This document shows, in pieces, positions 1-5,486 of a DNA stretch of 5,486 bases. Position 1 is the stretch's first letter. Each line of letters opens with the position of its first letter. Position numbers and translations under genes: made by a program. Source of the stretch: Rhodothermales bacterium (GTDB taxonomy: Bacteria > Bacteroidota > Rhodothermia > Rhodothermales > VXPQ01); the NCBI GenBank assembly GCA_028283985.1, contig JANQSQ010000460.1, positions 1 to 5,486 on the forward strand. Direction: 5' to 3'. The notes beneath the pieces were generated by a model. That model was given only the letters and a program-made list of their open reading frames with translations. It made no database searches and was not told the DNA's origin.

Positions 1-1
1 C

Positions 2-721
2 GGCGAGGTGAAGAAGACCACGCTGCTCGAAGCCCCGGCTACCGGCGTCGTCGTGAAAAGAGACGCCATAGAAGGCGCCCATATCGAGGCCGGCATGGAC
101 CTCTTCGAAATCGCCGACCTGCGGACGGTGTGGGTGCACGCCAGCTTCTACGACAACGAGGCGCCGTGGATCAGCGAGGGGCAACCGGTCGAGATGGAAC
201 TATCCTACTTGCCGGGGAAGACCTACACGGGGCAGGTTTCCTATATCTATCCCTATCTGCGCGAGAAAGCCCGCGACGTGCATGTGCGCCTGATCTTTTC
301 CAATCCGGACCTGGACCTCAAGCCGGGGATGTACGCCAATATCCGGCTCCAGGGCAAGGTCATACCCGATGCGTTGGTCGCGCCCTCCGAGGCCGTGATT
401 CGTTCCGGCGCCCGCGCCCTCGTCTTCGTGGCCCACGGAGAAGGTCGCTTCGAGCCGCGCGAAATCCGGATCGGCGAAGAAGGCGGTCCGGGCAACAATC
501 TGGTGCGGGTGCTCGCCGGCCTGTCGGGCGACGAAGAAGTCGTCACGTCCGCCCAGTTCATGCTGGACAGCGAAAGCCGCTTGCAGGAAGCCATCCGAAA
601 AATGTTGCAAGAGCGGACGCAATCGGGCGCACAGCCTGCCGGCGAAGCATCGGAGACCATGCCGGAAATGGTATCCACCGCGCCCGGAGAATCCGACGCG
701 CACATGCATCATCAGCATTGA
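2..721 (+). CDS. cusB: Efflux RND periplasmic adaptor subunit, CusB/CzcB-type (5' truncated by window edge)
   Basis: This is the membrane fusion protein of a heavy-metal RND efflux system. It sits in the periplasm and bridges the inner-membrane pump to an outer-membrane channel. The reading frame is open from base 2, so the gene continues to the left, and the GTG at position 8 is an internal valine rather than a start. The visible part begins in the second half of the lipoyl/barrel-sandwich domain (TGVVVKRDAIEGAHIEAG, then LFEIADLRTVWVHA). A beta-barrel follows (EGQPVEMELSYLPGKTYTG), then the family signature LKPGMYANIRL and a membrane-proximal domain ending near FMLDSESRL. The last 40 or so residues are a low-complexity tail with MPEM and a terminal HMHHQH, which suggests metal binding. 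The methionines that bind copper in E. coli CusB are N-terminal and are not visible here. The gene ends 65 bp before the cusA-type pump in the same direction, so the two are probably one operon. The family is certain; copper/silver specificity is inferred from the neighbouring pump. Confidence 0.92.
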   Translation, partial: GEVKKTTLLEAPATGVVVKRDAIEGAHIEAGMDLFEIADLRTVWVHASFYDNEAPWISEGQPVEMELSYLPGKTYTGQVSYIYPYLREKARDVHVRLIFSNPDLDLKPGMYANIRLQGKVIPDALVAPSEAVIRSGARALVFVAHGEGRFEPREIRIGEEGGPGNNLVRVLAGLSGDEEVVTSAQFMLDSESRLQEAIRKMLQERTQSGAQPAGEASETMPEMVSTAPGESDAHMHHQH

Positions 722-786
722 GTCGAGACCCATCCCTCATTCCCGATTCGCCTTAGGGCATTCCCCGACCGTTTACAGAGAAAATC

Positions 787-3700
787 ATGTTGGAAAAGAT
801 CATAGAGGCCTCGGTCAATAACCGCCTGCTGGTGATCGTCTTCACCCTCCTGATCGGACTGGCCGGCGCCTGGGCGATGCTCCGCACGCCCGTAGACGCC
901 ATCCCCGACCTGAGCGATGTGCAGGTGATCGTCTTCACCGAATATCCGGGACAGGCTCCGCAGGTCGTCGAAGACCAGGTAACGTATCCGCTCACGACAG
1001 CCATGTTGGGGGTACCCTTCGCGAAAGCCGTGCGCGGTTATTCGTTCTTCGGCTACTCGTTCGTCTACATCATCTTCGAAGACGGCGCCGACATGTACTG
1101 GGCCCGCAGCCGGGTCCTGGAGTATCTCAACTATGTGGCCAATCGGCTTCCCGGCGGGGTGACGCCCACGCTGGGGCCGGACGCCACCGGCGTCGGCTGG
1201 GCCTTCGAATATGTGCTCGACGGCGGAGACCGGTACGACCTTCAGCAGCTGCGCTCGATTCAGGACTGGTTTCTGCGCTATGAACTGATGAGCGTGCCGG
1301 GCGTGGCGGAAGTGGCTTCCATCGGCGGCTACGTCAAACAGTATCAGGTCGAGGTCGATCCCAACAAACTGCTGGCCTACAACATCCCCCTTTCGAAAGT
1401 GCGCACGGCCCTGCAACGCAGCAACAACGATGTGGGCGGCAGGCTGGTCGAGATGGGCGAGACCGAGTTTATGGTGCGGGGTCTGGGCTATATCCAATCC
1501 GTCGAGGACATAGAGAACACGCCCGTGGGGGTGGACGAAAACGGCACGCCCATTCTGATCCGGAACATCGCCCATGTGCATCTGGGGCCCGAGTTGCGCC
1601 GCGGTCTGGTGGATCTGGACGGGGAAGGCGAAACCGTCGGCGGGATCGTCGTAATGCGCTATGGAGAAAACGCTCTCAAGACGATCGATGCCGTCAAAGC
1701 GAAACTGGAGGAACTGAAGACGGGACTGCCGGAAGGAGTAACCATCCGGACCGTCTACGACCGCAGCAACCTCATCGAGCGCGCTATCGACAATCTGAAA
1801 GGGAAGCTTCTCGAAGAGAGCCTCATCGTGGCGCTGGTGACCATCCTGTTCCTGCTGCATTTCCGCAGCGCCTTCGTCGCGATCTTCACCCTTCCGATGG
1901 GGATTCTGATCGCGTTTCTGGTAATGTATTACCAGGGCCTCAATGCGAACATCATGTCGCTCAGCGGCATCGCCATCGCCATCGGCGCGATGGTCGACGC
2001 GGCGATCGTGATGATCGAGAACGCCCACAAACACATGGAGCGCGATCTCGGGAAAAAGGACCGCTGGCGCATCATCATCGATGCGTCCAAAGAGGTCGGG
2101 CCGGCGTTGTTCTATTCGCTGCTGATTATCACGCTCTCCTTTCTGCCCGTATTCACGCTCCAGGCGCAGGAAGGCCGGCTCTTCAAGCCGCTGGCGTTCA
2201 CGAAAACCTACGCCATGGCGGCCTCGGCGCTTCTGGCTATTACGGTGGTGCCGGTGCTGATGGGCTACTTCATACGCGGCAATATCCTGCCGGAGAAAAA
2301 GAACCCTGTCAATCGCTTTCTGATCGCCATATACCGCCCGGTGATTCACGCCGTGCTCCGGTTCAAATGGATCACCATTGCGGCGGCGCTCGTGGTGCTG
2401 GGGGCGACAGCGTATCCCCTCGGCAAGCTCGGTTCCGAATTCATGCCGCCGTTGAACGAGGGCGATCTGCTCTACATGCCCACCACCGATCCGGGCATCA
2501 GCATTACCAAGGCCAGGGAACTCCTGCAGCAAACGGACAAGATCATCAAGAGCTTCCCCGAGGTGGAGCATGCTTTCGGCAAGGTGGGCCGCGCCGAAAC
2601 GGCGACGGACCCGGCGCCCTTGTCCATGATAGAAACCACGATCACCCTGAAGCCGGAGGAGGAATGGCGAGAAGGCATGACCATGGACCGGCTCGTGCGG
2701 GAACTCGACGCCGCTATCGACTTTCCGGGACTCACCAACGCCTGGACCATGCCCATCAAAACGCGCATCGATATGCTCTCGACGGGCATCAAGACGCCGG
2801 TGGGCGTCAAACTGATGGGGCCCGACCTGAATATCCTTTCCGACCTGGGACAACGGGTTGCGGCTATTGTGCAAACGGTCCCCGGCACGTTGAGCGCCTT
2901 CCCGGACAAGGCCGTTGGCGGCAATTTTATCGACTATCGCATAAACCGCGAAGAAGCCGCCCGGTACGGCCTGACGGTGGGCGATGTGCAGGACGTGATC
3001 ATGTCGGCCATCGGCGGAATGAATGTCACACAGACGGTCGAGGGCCTGGAGCGGTACCCGGTCAACGTCCGTTACAGCCGCGAACTGCGCGATAACCTGC
3101 CGGCGCTGAGGCGGGTGCTGATTCCTACCCCCACGGAAGCGCAGATTCCGCTGAGTTATGTGGCCGATTTCAGCATCGTCAACGGGCCGCCGGTCATCAA
3201 GAGCGAAAATGCGCGGACGACCTCCTGGGTTTATGTGGACATCCGCGACATCGATGTGGGCACCTACGTGAAGAACGCCCGCGCCGCCGTGCATGAGCAG
3301 ATAGGCCTGCCGGAGGGATACAGCATGGTCTGGAGCGGGCAGTACGAATACATGGAACGAGCCCGGCAGCGCCTGCAGATCGTGATTCCGCTGACACTCA
3401 TAATCATCTTTCTGCTGCTCTATCTGAACTTCAAGAACATTACCGAGAGCCTTATCGTGATGTTGTCGCTGCCGTTTTCGCTCGTCGGCGGGATCTGGCT
3501 GTTGTATCTGTTCGACTATAACCTCAGCGTAGCCGTCGGGGTCGGCTTCATTGCCCTGGCCGGCGTCGCCGCGGAAACAGGCGTGATCATGCTGATCTAT
3601 CTCGATCAGGCCTGGAAGGACAGACGCGCGCGAGGACAAATGACTTCGTTGAAGGATCTGTACGAAGCGATCATTGCGGGCGCCGTTGATCGCGTGCGGC

Positions 3701-3903
3701 CCAAGATGATGACCGTCATGGCCATCATGGCCGGCCTGCTGCCCATTTTATGGGGGCACGGTACAGGTTCCCAGGTAATGAAACGCATCGCGGCGCCGAT
3801 GGTCGGGGGGATGGTTTCGTCGACGATCCTGACGCTGGTCGTCATCCCGGTTATCTACTACCTGTGGAAAAGCCGGGCGTTGAAAAAACAGGCGGATCGC
3901 TGA
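787..3903 (+). CDS. cusA: Cu(I)/Ag(I) efflux RND pump CusA
   Basis: Proton-driven inner-membrane pump of the heavy-metal efflux RND family that exports metal through CusB and an outer-membrane channel. At 1038 residues it has the usual length. TM1 lies near residues 12-32, a first periplasmic porter region at 35-335, further TMs at about 338-545, a second periplasmic region at about 550-860, and the last TMs from about 865 to 1030. The three-methionine site of E. coli CusA (M573, M623, M672) is matched by M564 (LLYMP), M614 (APLSMIE) and M663 (RIDMLS), with identical spacing of 50 and 49 residues. Relay methionines M390, M402, M409, M477 and M492 are conserved. The proton-relay residues correspond to D404, E930 and K973. 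These features favour monovalent copper/silver over Zn/Co/Ni. The ATG at 787 fits the family N-terminus (MLEKIIEASVNNR); only a weak AGAG precedes it. No frameshift or truncation is seen. Confidence 0.97.
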   Translation: MLEKIIEASVNNRLLVIVFTLLIGLAGAWAMLRTPVDAIPDLSDVQVIVFTEYPGQAPQVVEDQVTYPLTTAMLGVPFAKAVRGYSFFGYSFVYIIFEDGADMYWARSRVLEYLNYVANRLPGGVTPTLGPDATGVGWAFEYVLDGGDRYDLQQLRSIQDWFLRYELMSVPGVAEVASIGGYVKQYQVEVDPNKLLAYNIPLSKVRTALQRSNNDVGGRLVEMGETEFMVRGLGYIQSVEDIENTPVGVDENGTPILIRNIAHVHLGPELRRGLVDLDGEGETVGGIVVMRYGENALKTIDAVKAKLEELKTGLPEGVTIRTVYDRSNLIERAIDNLKGKLLEESLIVALVTILFLLHFRSAFVAIFTLPMGILIAFLVMYYQGLNANIMSLSGIAIAIGAMVDAAIVMIENAHKHMERDLGKKDRWRIIIDASKEVGPALFYSLLIITLSFLPVFTLQAQEGRLFKPLAFTKTYAMAASALLAITVVPVLMGYFIRGNILPEKKNPVNRFLIAIYRPVIHAVLRFKWITIAAALVVLGATAYPLGKLGSEFMPPLNEGDLLYMPTTDPGISITKARELLQQTDKIIKSFPEVEHAFGKVGRAETATDPAPLSMIETTITLKPEEEWREGMTMDRLVRELDAAIDFPGLTNAWTMPIKTRIDMLSTGIKTPVGVKLMGPDLNILSDLGQRVAAIVQTVPGTLSAFPDKAVGGNFIDYRINREEAARYGLTVGDVQDVIMSAIGGMNVTQTVEGLERYPVNVRYSRELRDNLPALRRVLIPTPTEAQIPLSYVADFSIVNGPPVIKSENARTTSWVYVDIRDIDVGTYVKNARAAVHEQIGLPEGYSMVWSGQYEYMERARQRLQIVIPLTLIIIFLLLYLNFKNITESLIVMLSLPFSLVGGIWLLYLFDYNLSVAVGVGFIALAGVAAETGVIMLIYLDQAWKDRRARGQMTSLKDLYEAIIAGAVDRVRPKMMTVMAIMAGLLPILWGHGTGSQVMKRIAAPMVGGMVSSTILTLVVIPVIYYLWKSRALKKQADR

Positions 3904-4127
3904 GGCGCCGGGGCTGGTCGGGGGCATCGCCGCCAACCGGCCCCAGCGGGCATTCCGCTCCTGCCCAATTCCGGGGAGAGAATCTTTTGCTGCCTGAATT
4001 CGCTACACGGCGGGTAGCGAATCTCCAGAATGCGTCATTGACTGTCCGGGCTTCGGGGCGCATGAACCAAACGCAGCGGTACACGTAAGGGACTGTCCGG
4101 TTTTTTCAGACCATTTCCGTAACCTCC
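3904..4127. other. Intergenic region with one hairpin and a repeated decamer
   Basis: I see no convincing gene in this 224-bp stretch between cusA and the small membrane protein gene. It contains a 9-bp-stem hairpin at 3998-4022 and two copies of GACTGTCCGG, at 4040-4049 and 4091-4100. The second copy is directly followed by six T residues. No clear promoter was recognised, although TTGACT at 4038-4043 resembles a -35 box; no good -10 box follows at the usual distance. Confidence 0.5.
3998..4022. repeat. Inverted repeat / hairpin downstream of cusA
   Basis: ATTCGCTAC at 3998-4006 is perfectly complementary to GTAGCGAAT at 4014-4022, with a 7-base loop. It lies about 95 bp after the cusA stop. 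No T-run follows it, so it is not a standard intrinsic terminator. It could still protect the mRNA 3' end or mark a transcript end. Its role is unknown. Confidence 0.5.
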
Positions 4128-4466
4128 GTGGAAGCATTCGTCGATTGGTTTATGGGGCTTGGAGAGCGCTACAACGTGAATCCGATCATCTTCGGATCGA
4201 TTTACGTGGGCGCCATTCCCTTCTTTACGGCCTCCATCGCCTGGCTCGTTCGGAACCTGCGCCGCCGCCGGTCGATCGTGGGCCCCGTACTGTCCGCCTC
4301 GTTCTTCTTCGTATCGGCCTACCTGTATCTGGTCGTTGTCGGACGCGACATCCCCCTCTGGGTGTACTTCTTCGTCGGCGGCATGGTCATCTTCGGGGTG
4401 TTCTCCACCCTGAAGAAAATCCGGGGGCAGTTGAAGGAAGGGAAAGAGGAAAACGGGGCGGAATGA
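4128..4466 (+). CDS. Small hypothetical membrane protein (three TM helices)
   Basis: I cannot assign this 112-residue protein to a named family. It has an amphipathic N-terminus (MEAFVDWFMGLGERYNVNP) and three hydrophobic stretches at about 20-41, 50-71 and 76-96. The loop between TM1 and TM2 is strongly basic (RNLRRRRS), so by the positive-inside rule it should be cytoplasmic. The tail (KKIRGQLKEGKEENGAE) is charged and probably also cytoplasmic. The GTG at 4128 is preferred because it keeps the plausible amphipathic N-terminus; an in-frame ATG at 4152 would give a protein eight residues shorter. No Shine-Dalgarno sequence is visible. The gene follows cusA in the same direction after 224 bp, so co-transcription is possible but not shown. 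Its stop codon lies inside the first copy of a 27-bp direct repeat. The membrane topology and clean frame support a real gene; its function is unknown. Confidence 0.75.
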   Translation: MEAFVDWFMGLGERYNVNPIIFGSIYVGAIPFFTASIAWLVRNLRRRRSIVGPVLSASFFFVSAYLYLVVVGRDIPLWVYFFVGGMVIFGVFSTLKKIRGQLKEGKEENGAE

Positions 4467-4513
4467 TCCGCCGAAGGAGGGGGGAAAGGAAAACGGGGCG
4501 GAATGATCCGCCG
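4447..4513 (+). repeat. 27-bp direct repeat, two copies at 40-bp period
   Basis: Positions 4447-4473 and 4487-4513 are identical over 27 bases. The first copy includes the last codons and TGA stop of the small membrane protein gene; the second lies in the non-coding DNA after it. Each copy contains a small palindrome, GGCGGA-ATGA-TCCGCC (4457-4472 and 4497-4512), which could form a 6-bp stem. The spacer between copies is 13 bp and purine-rich. The arrangement suggests a local tandem duplication of the gene's 3' end. No T-run follows either hairpin. Confidence 0.85.
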
Positions 4514-4560
4514 GAGAAGGCGAAAAGGGAGACCGGCCCCAATAAGCCATTTTCACCCCT

Positions 4561-4625
4561 TTTGAGTAGAAATTACTCCATTTCGGAGTAGTTTTTACTC
4601 CATTTCGGAGTAATTTCTACTCAAA
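4561..4625. promoter_or_regulatory. Array of three phased palindromes (GAGTA-N5-TACTC), candidate operator
   Basis: Three 15-bp palindromes of the form GAGTA-N5-TACTC lie at 4564-4578, 4586-4600 and 4608-4622, exactly 22 bp apart, or about two helical turns. The same 7-bp spacer, CATTTCG, occurs twice between them (4579-4585 and 4601-4607). The whole block is also a large dyad centred on 4593, with perfect 19-bp outer arms (4561-4579 with 4607-4625); the pairing extends loosely to 4555-4558 with 4628-4631. It ends 54 bp before the toxin-antitoxin start and overlaps where a -35 element would lie. Multiple phased palindromes in a promoter are typical of dimeric repressors such as ribbon-helix-helix antitoxins, so autoregulation by the BrnA part is the favoured inference. 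Alternatives are a dispersed genomic palindrome or a structured leader RNA. Confidence 0.6.
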
Positions 4626-4630
4626 GAGGG

Positions 4631-4636
4631 TATATT
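4631..4636 (+). promoter_or_regulatory. Putative -10 element of the brnT-brnA promoter
   Basis: TATATT at 4631-4636 is an AT-rich hexamer in GC-rich surroundings, 44 bp before the start codon. It would give a leader of roughly 35-40 bases. No -35 match is visible at 17-18 bp upstream; that position falls inside the last palindrome of the array. It is also only a partial match to the Bacteroidota TAnnTTTG element. Confidence 0.35.
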
Positions 4637-4679
4637 AAGGCCGCACGTAACCTCCTTCCGTCAACGTATCCCGTACATT

Positions 4680-5153
4680 ATGCAATTCGAATTCGACTCC
4701 GCAGAAAGCGAGCGCAATCTCCAAAAACACGGCATAGATTACCAGGAGGCGCAAGTCTTGTGGAACGATCCCCGGCTGCTCGAGGCGCCTGCCAACACGA
4801 CGGGAGAACCAAGATGGCTCGCTATTGGCGAAATCGCGGGTACGCAGTGGTCGGCAATCGTCACCTACCGCAACGAGGCCGTCCGCATCGTCTCGGTGCG
4901 GCGATCGCAGCAAAGCGAGCACCGCTGTATGAATACCCCCGAATTCGACGCCGCCTTCGATAAGGGCGAAGACATAACGGGCGCGCTGGATATGCCCAAA
5001 GCGCAGCGGCCCAGACGGAAGAACAAGCGGATCAGCATCGATTGTCCTGCATGGATGACCGAACGAATCGACGAGGAAGCCGACCATTTGGGGATCACGC
5101 GGCAAGCCCTTATCAAGACCTGGCTGGCCGAGCGGCTGGAAGGATCGGATTGA
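4680..5153 (+). CDS. BrnT-like toxin fused in frame to BrnA-like antitoxin
   Basis: This 157-residue open frame joins two proteins that are normally separate. Residues 1-76 match BrnT, a RelE-fold ribonuclease toxin of type II TA systems (PF04365): FEFD, then NLQKHGIDYQEAQVLW, EPRWLAIGEI, TQWSAIVTYRN and RIVSVRRS. Residues 84-157 match a complete BrnA/DUF4415 antitoxin starting at M84: EFDAAFDKGEDIT, then KRISIDCPAWM (ribbon) and DEEADHLGITRQALIKTWLAERL (helix-helix), the DNA-binding part. The join, QQSEHRC, does not look like a BrnT ending. A usual ending (APLYEYP) lies in another frame at 4919-4939, so a one-base loss near 4908 probably fused the genes. The ATG at 4680 gives the normal BrnT N-terminus; no Shine-Dalgarno is seen. 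BrnA normally neutralises BrnT and represses the operon. Family assignment of both halves is strong; whether the fusion is real, a mutation or an assembly error is open. Confidence 0.85.
   Translation: MQFEFDSAESERNLQKHGIDYQEAQVLWNDPRLLEAPANTTGEPRWLAIGEIAGTQWSAIVTYRNEAVRIVSVRRSQQSEHRCMNTPEFDAAFDKGEDITGALDMPKAQRPRRKNKRISIDCPAWMTERIDEEADHLGITRQALIKTWLAERLEGSD
4907..4963 (+). pseudogene. Displaced BrnT C-terminal end in shifted frame
   Basis: Read one base out of phase with the fusion, this stretch encodes AAKRAPLYEYPRIRRRLR and then TAA at 4961-4963. BrnT proteins typically end with RRSR, about five variable residues, then LYE. Inserting one base (for example G) between 4908 and 4909 would give RRSRAKRAPLYEY and a 94-residue toxin, the usual size, overlapping the antitoxin start at 4929 by 35 bp. 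This supports an ancestral two-gene overlap broken by a single-base deletion or an assembly error. Confidence 0.6.
4929..5153 (+). CDS. brnA: Possible separate BrnA antitoxin from internal ATG
   Basis: The ATG at 4929, in the same frame as the fusion, lies where a stand-alone BrnA of 74 residues would begin (MNTPEFDAAFDKGED). In ordinary brnTA operons the antitoxin starts at or inside the toxin's 3' end, by translational coupling. Internal initiation here could still make free antitoxin even if the upstream frame is fused. No clear ribosome-binding site precedes it. Confidence 0.5.
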   Translation: MNTPEFDAAFDKGEDITGALDMPKAQRPRRKNKRISIDCPAWMTERIDEEADHLGITRQALIKTWLAERLEGSD

Positions 5154-5172
5154 GGGGGTTGGCGGTTCCCAA

Positions 5173-5193
5173 AAAGCCCGTTACGACGGCTTT
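5173..5193 (-). terminator. Intrinsic terminator of the minus-strand DUF4249-like gene
   Basis: On the minus strand AAAGCCGT, loop CGTA, then AC-G-GGCTTT forms an 8-bp stem with one bulged G, followed by a run of T residues (T5 in all, 5171-5175). It begins 16 bases after the minus-strand stop codon. On the plus strand the hairpin is followed only by TTTG, so it may act weakly for the toxin-antitoxin gene as well. Confidence 0.55.
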
Positions 5194-5209
5194 GCGATAC
5201 CTTGTGCCA

Positions 5210-5486
5210 CTACTCTTGCCACTCGTTCCCGTTCAGATCGAACCGGTACGTATCGCTCACGTACCCGGCGAACATGCCGTATCCGTTCTTTATGTTGGAG
5301 TATACGGGTACGGGAAAGACTTCAGAGGCATAGTAGGAATTGCCCCCTGCCGCTTCATTCTCATGTCGATTTAGCGTATGCAGATACATGAAAAGATCGC
5401 TGGAAAGGGTGGAGAGAATCATCGAAAACCGAGGTTCGAATCCTGGATAGGTATACGGTTCGAAGACTATTTCGATATCGTGCGAC
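5210..5486 (-). CDS. C-terminal end of a DUF4249-like protein (truncated by window edge)
   Basis: The frame is open from the right edge to a TAG at 5210-5212, showing 91 residues of a longer minus-strand protein. The ATG at 5422 is probably internal, because a plausible coding frame continues upstream of it (DIEIVFEPYTYPGFEPRF). The order of motifs resembles the end of DUF4249 proteins: an LSSDLFMYLHTLNRH helix, then EVFPVPVYSNIKNGYGMFAGYVSDTYRFDL. In that family a phrase like 'F-x-E-P-V-x-I-x-S/T-N-I-x-N-G-x-G-I-F' is characteristic. DUF4249 proteins are usually Bacteroidota surface lipoproteins, often encoded next to a TonB-dependent receptor; neither a signal peptide nor a receptor can be seen here. 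The gene converges on the toxin-antitoxin locus, with 56 bp between the two stops. The assignment rests on recalled family motifs. Confidence 0.7.
   Translation of the reverse strand, partial: SHDIEIVFEPYTYPGFEPRFSMILSTLSSDLFMYLHTLNRHENEAAGGNSYYASEVFPVPVYSNIKNGYGMFAGYVSDTYRFDLNGNEWQE

Noticed and set aside
712..3639. Very long minus-strand open frame (975 codons) opposite cusA
   Set aside because: Its translation is rich in His, Arg, Gln and Asp with no recognisable domain or membrane pattern, and it is fully antisense to a strongly conserved pump. It is best explained by codon bias of cusA keeping the opposite frame free of stops.
4457..4512. Intrinsic terminators in the 27-bp repeats
   Set aside because: Stems are only 6 bp and neither is followed by a T-run, so terminator function cannot be supported from sequence.
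4145..4591. Plus-strand frame overlapping the small membrane protein gene
   Set aside because: The product is Arg/His/Pro-rich, as expected for an out-of-frame reading of GC-rich DNA, while the overlapping frame gives three clean membrane helices.
4561..4625. CRISPR array
   Set aside because: The repeat units are only 15 bp with 7-bp identical spacers. CRISPR spacers are unique and about 30 bp, and no cas genes are present.
4635..5105. Minus-strand open frame opposite the toxin-antitoxin gene
   Set aside because: The opposite strand encodes recognisable BrnT and BrnA sequence, and the antisense product shows no family features. Its end near AAGGAGGTT is coincidental.
5042..5374. Plus-strand frame spanning the end of the antitoxin and the minus-strand gene
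   Set aside because: It is out of frame with the BrnA domain and antisense to the DUF4249-like end, with no recognisable motifs of its own.

Overview
The window looks like chromosomal DNA of a GC-rich Gram-negative bacterium, most likely in the Bacteroidota/Rhodothermota group. The Gram-negative call rests on a CusB/CusA tripartite efflux pair. The lineage call rests on a minus-strand gene end that resembles the C-terminus of DUF4249 proteins, a family I know mainly from Bacteroidota, and on weak or absent Shine-Dalgarno sequences. The lineage is an inference; no rRNA or other marker gene is present.

Layout, left to right. (1) Positions 2-721 hold the 3' part of a CusB/CzcB-type periplasmic adaptor; its N-terminus lies outside the window. 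It ends in a Met/His-rich tail. (2) Positions 787-3903 hold a complete 1038-residue CusA-type heavy-metal RND pump. The three-methionine Cu(I)/Ag(I) site, the transmembrane methionine relay and the proton-relay Asp/Glu/Lys are all present, so the pair should export monovalent copper or silver. (3) Positions 3904-4127 are non-coding, with one hairpin and a repeated decamer. (4) Positions 4128-4466 encode a small three-helix membrane protein of unknown function from a GTG start. (5) Positions 4467-4679 are unusually structured. A 27-bp direct repeat duplicates the end of the small gene. It is followed by an array of three palindromes of the form GAGTA-N5-TACTC at an exact 22-bp period, and then by a -10-like TATATT. 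(6) Positions 4680-5153 are one open frame holding a BrnT-like toxin joined in frame to a BrnA-like ribbon-helix-helix antitoxin. The normal BrnT ending (LYE) is still readable in another frame, exactly where a one-base deletion would have displaced it. (7) A hairpin with a T-run on the minus strand lies between the convergent genes. (8) The minus-strand DUF4249-like gene runs off the right edge.

The most notable parts are the brnT-brnA fusion or frameshift and the phased palindrome array just upstream of it, which is a good candidate for the operator of this toxin-antitoxin locus. The copper efflux genes are conventional and well conserved.
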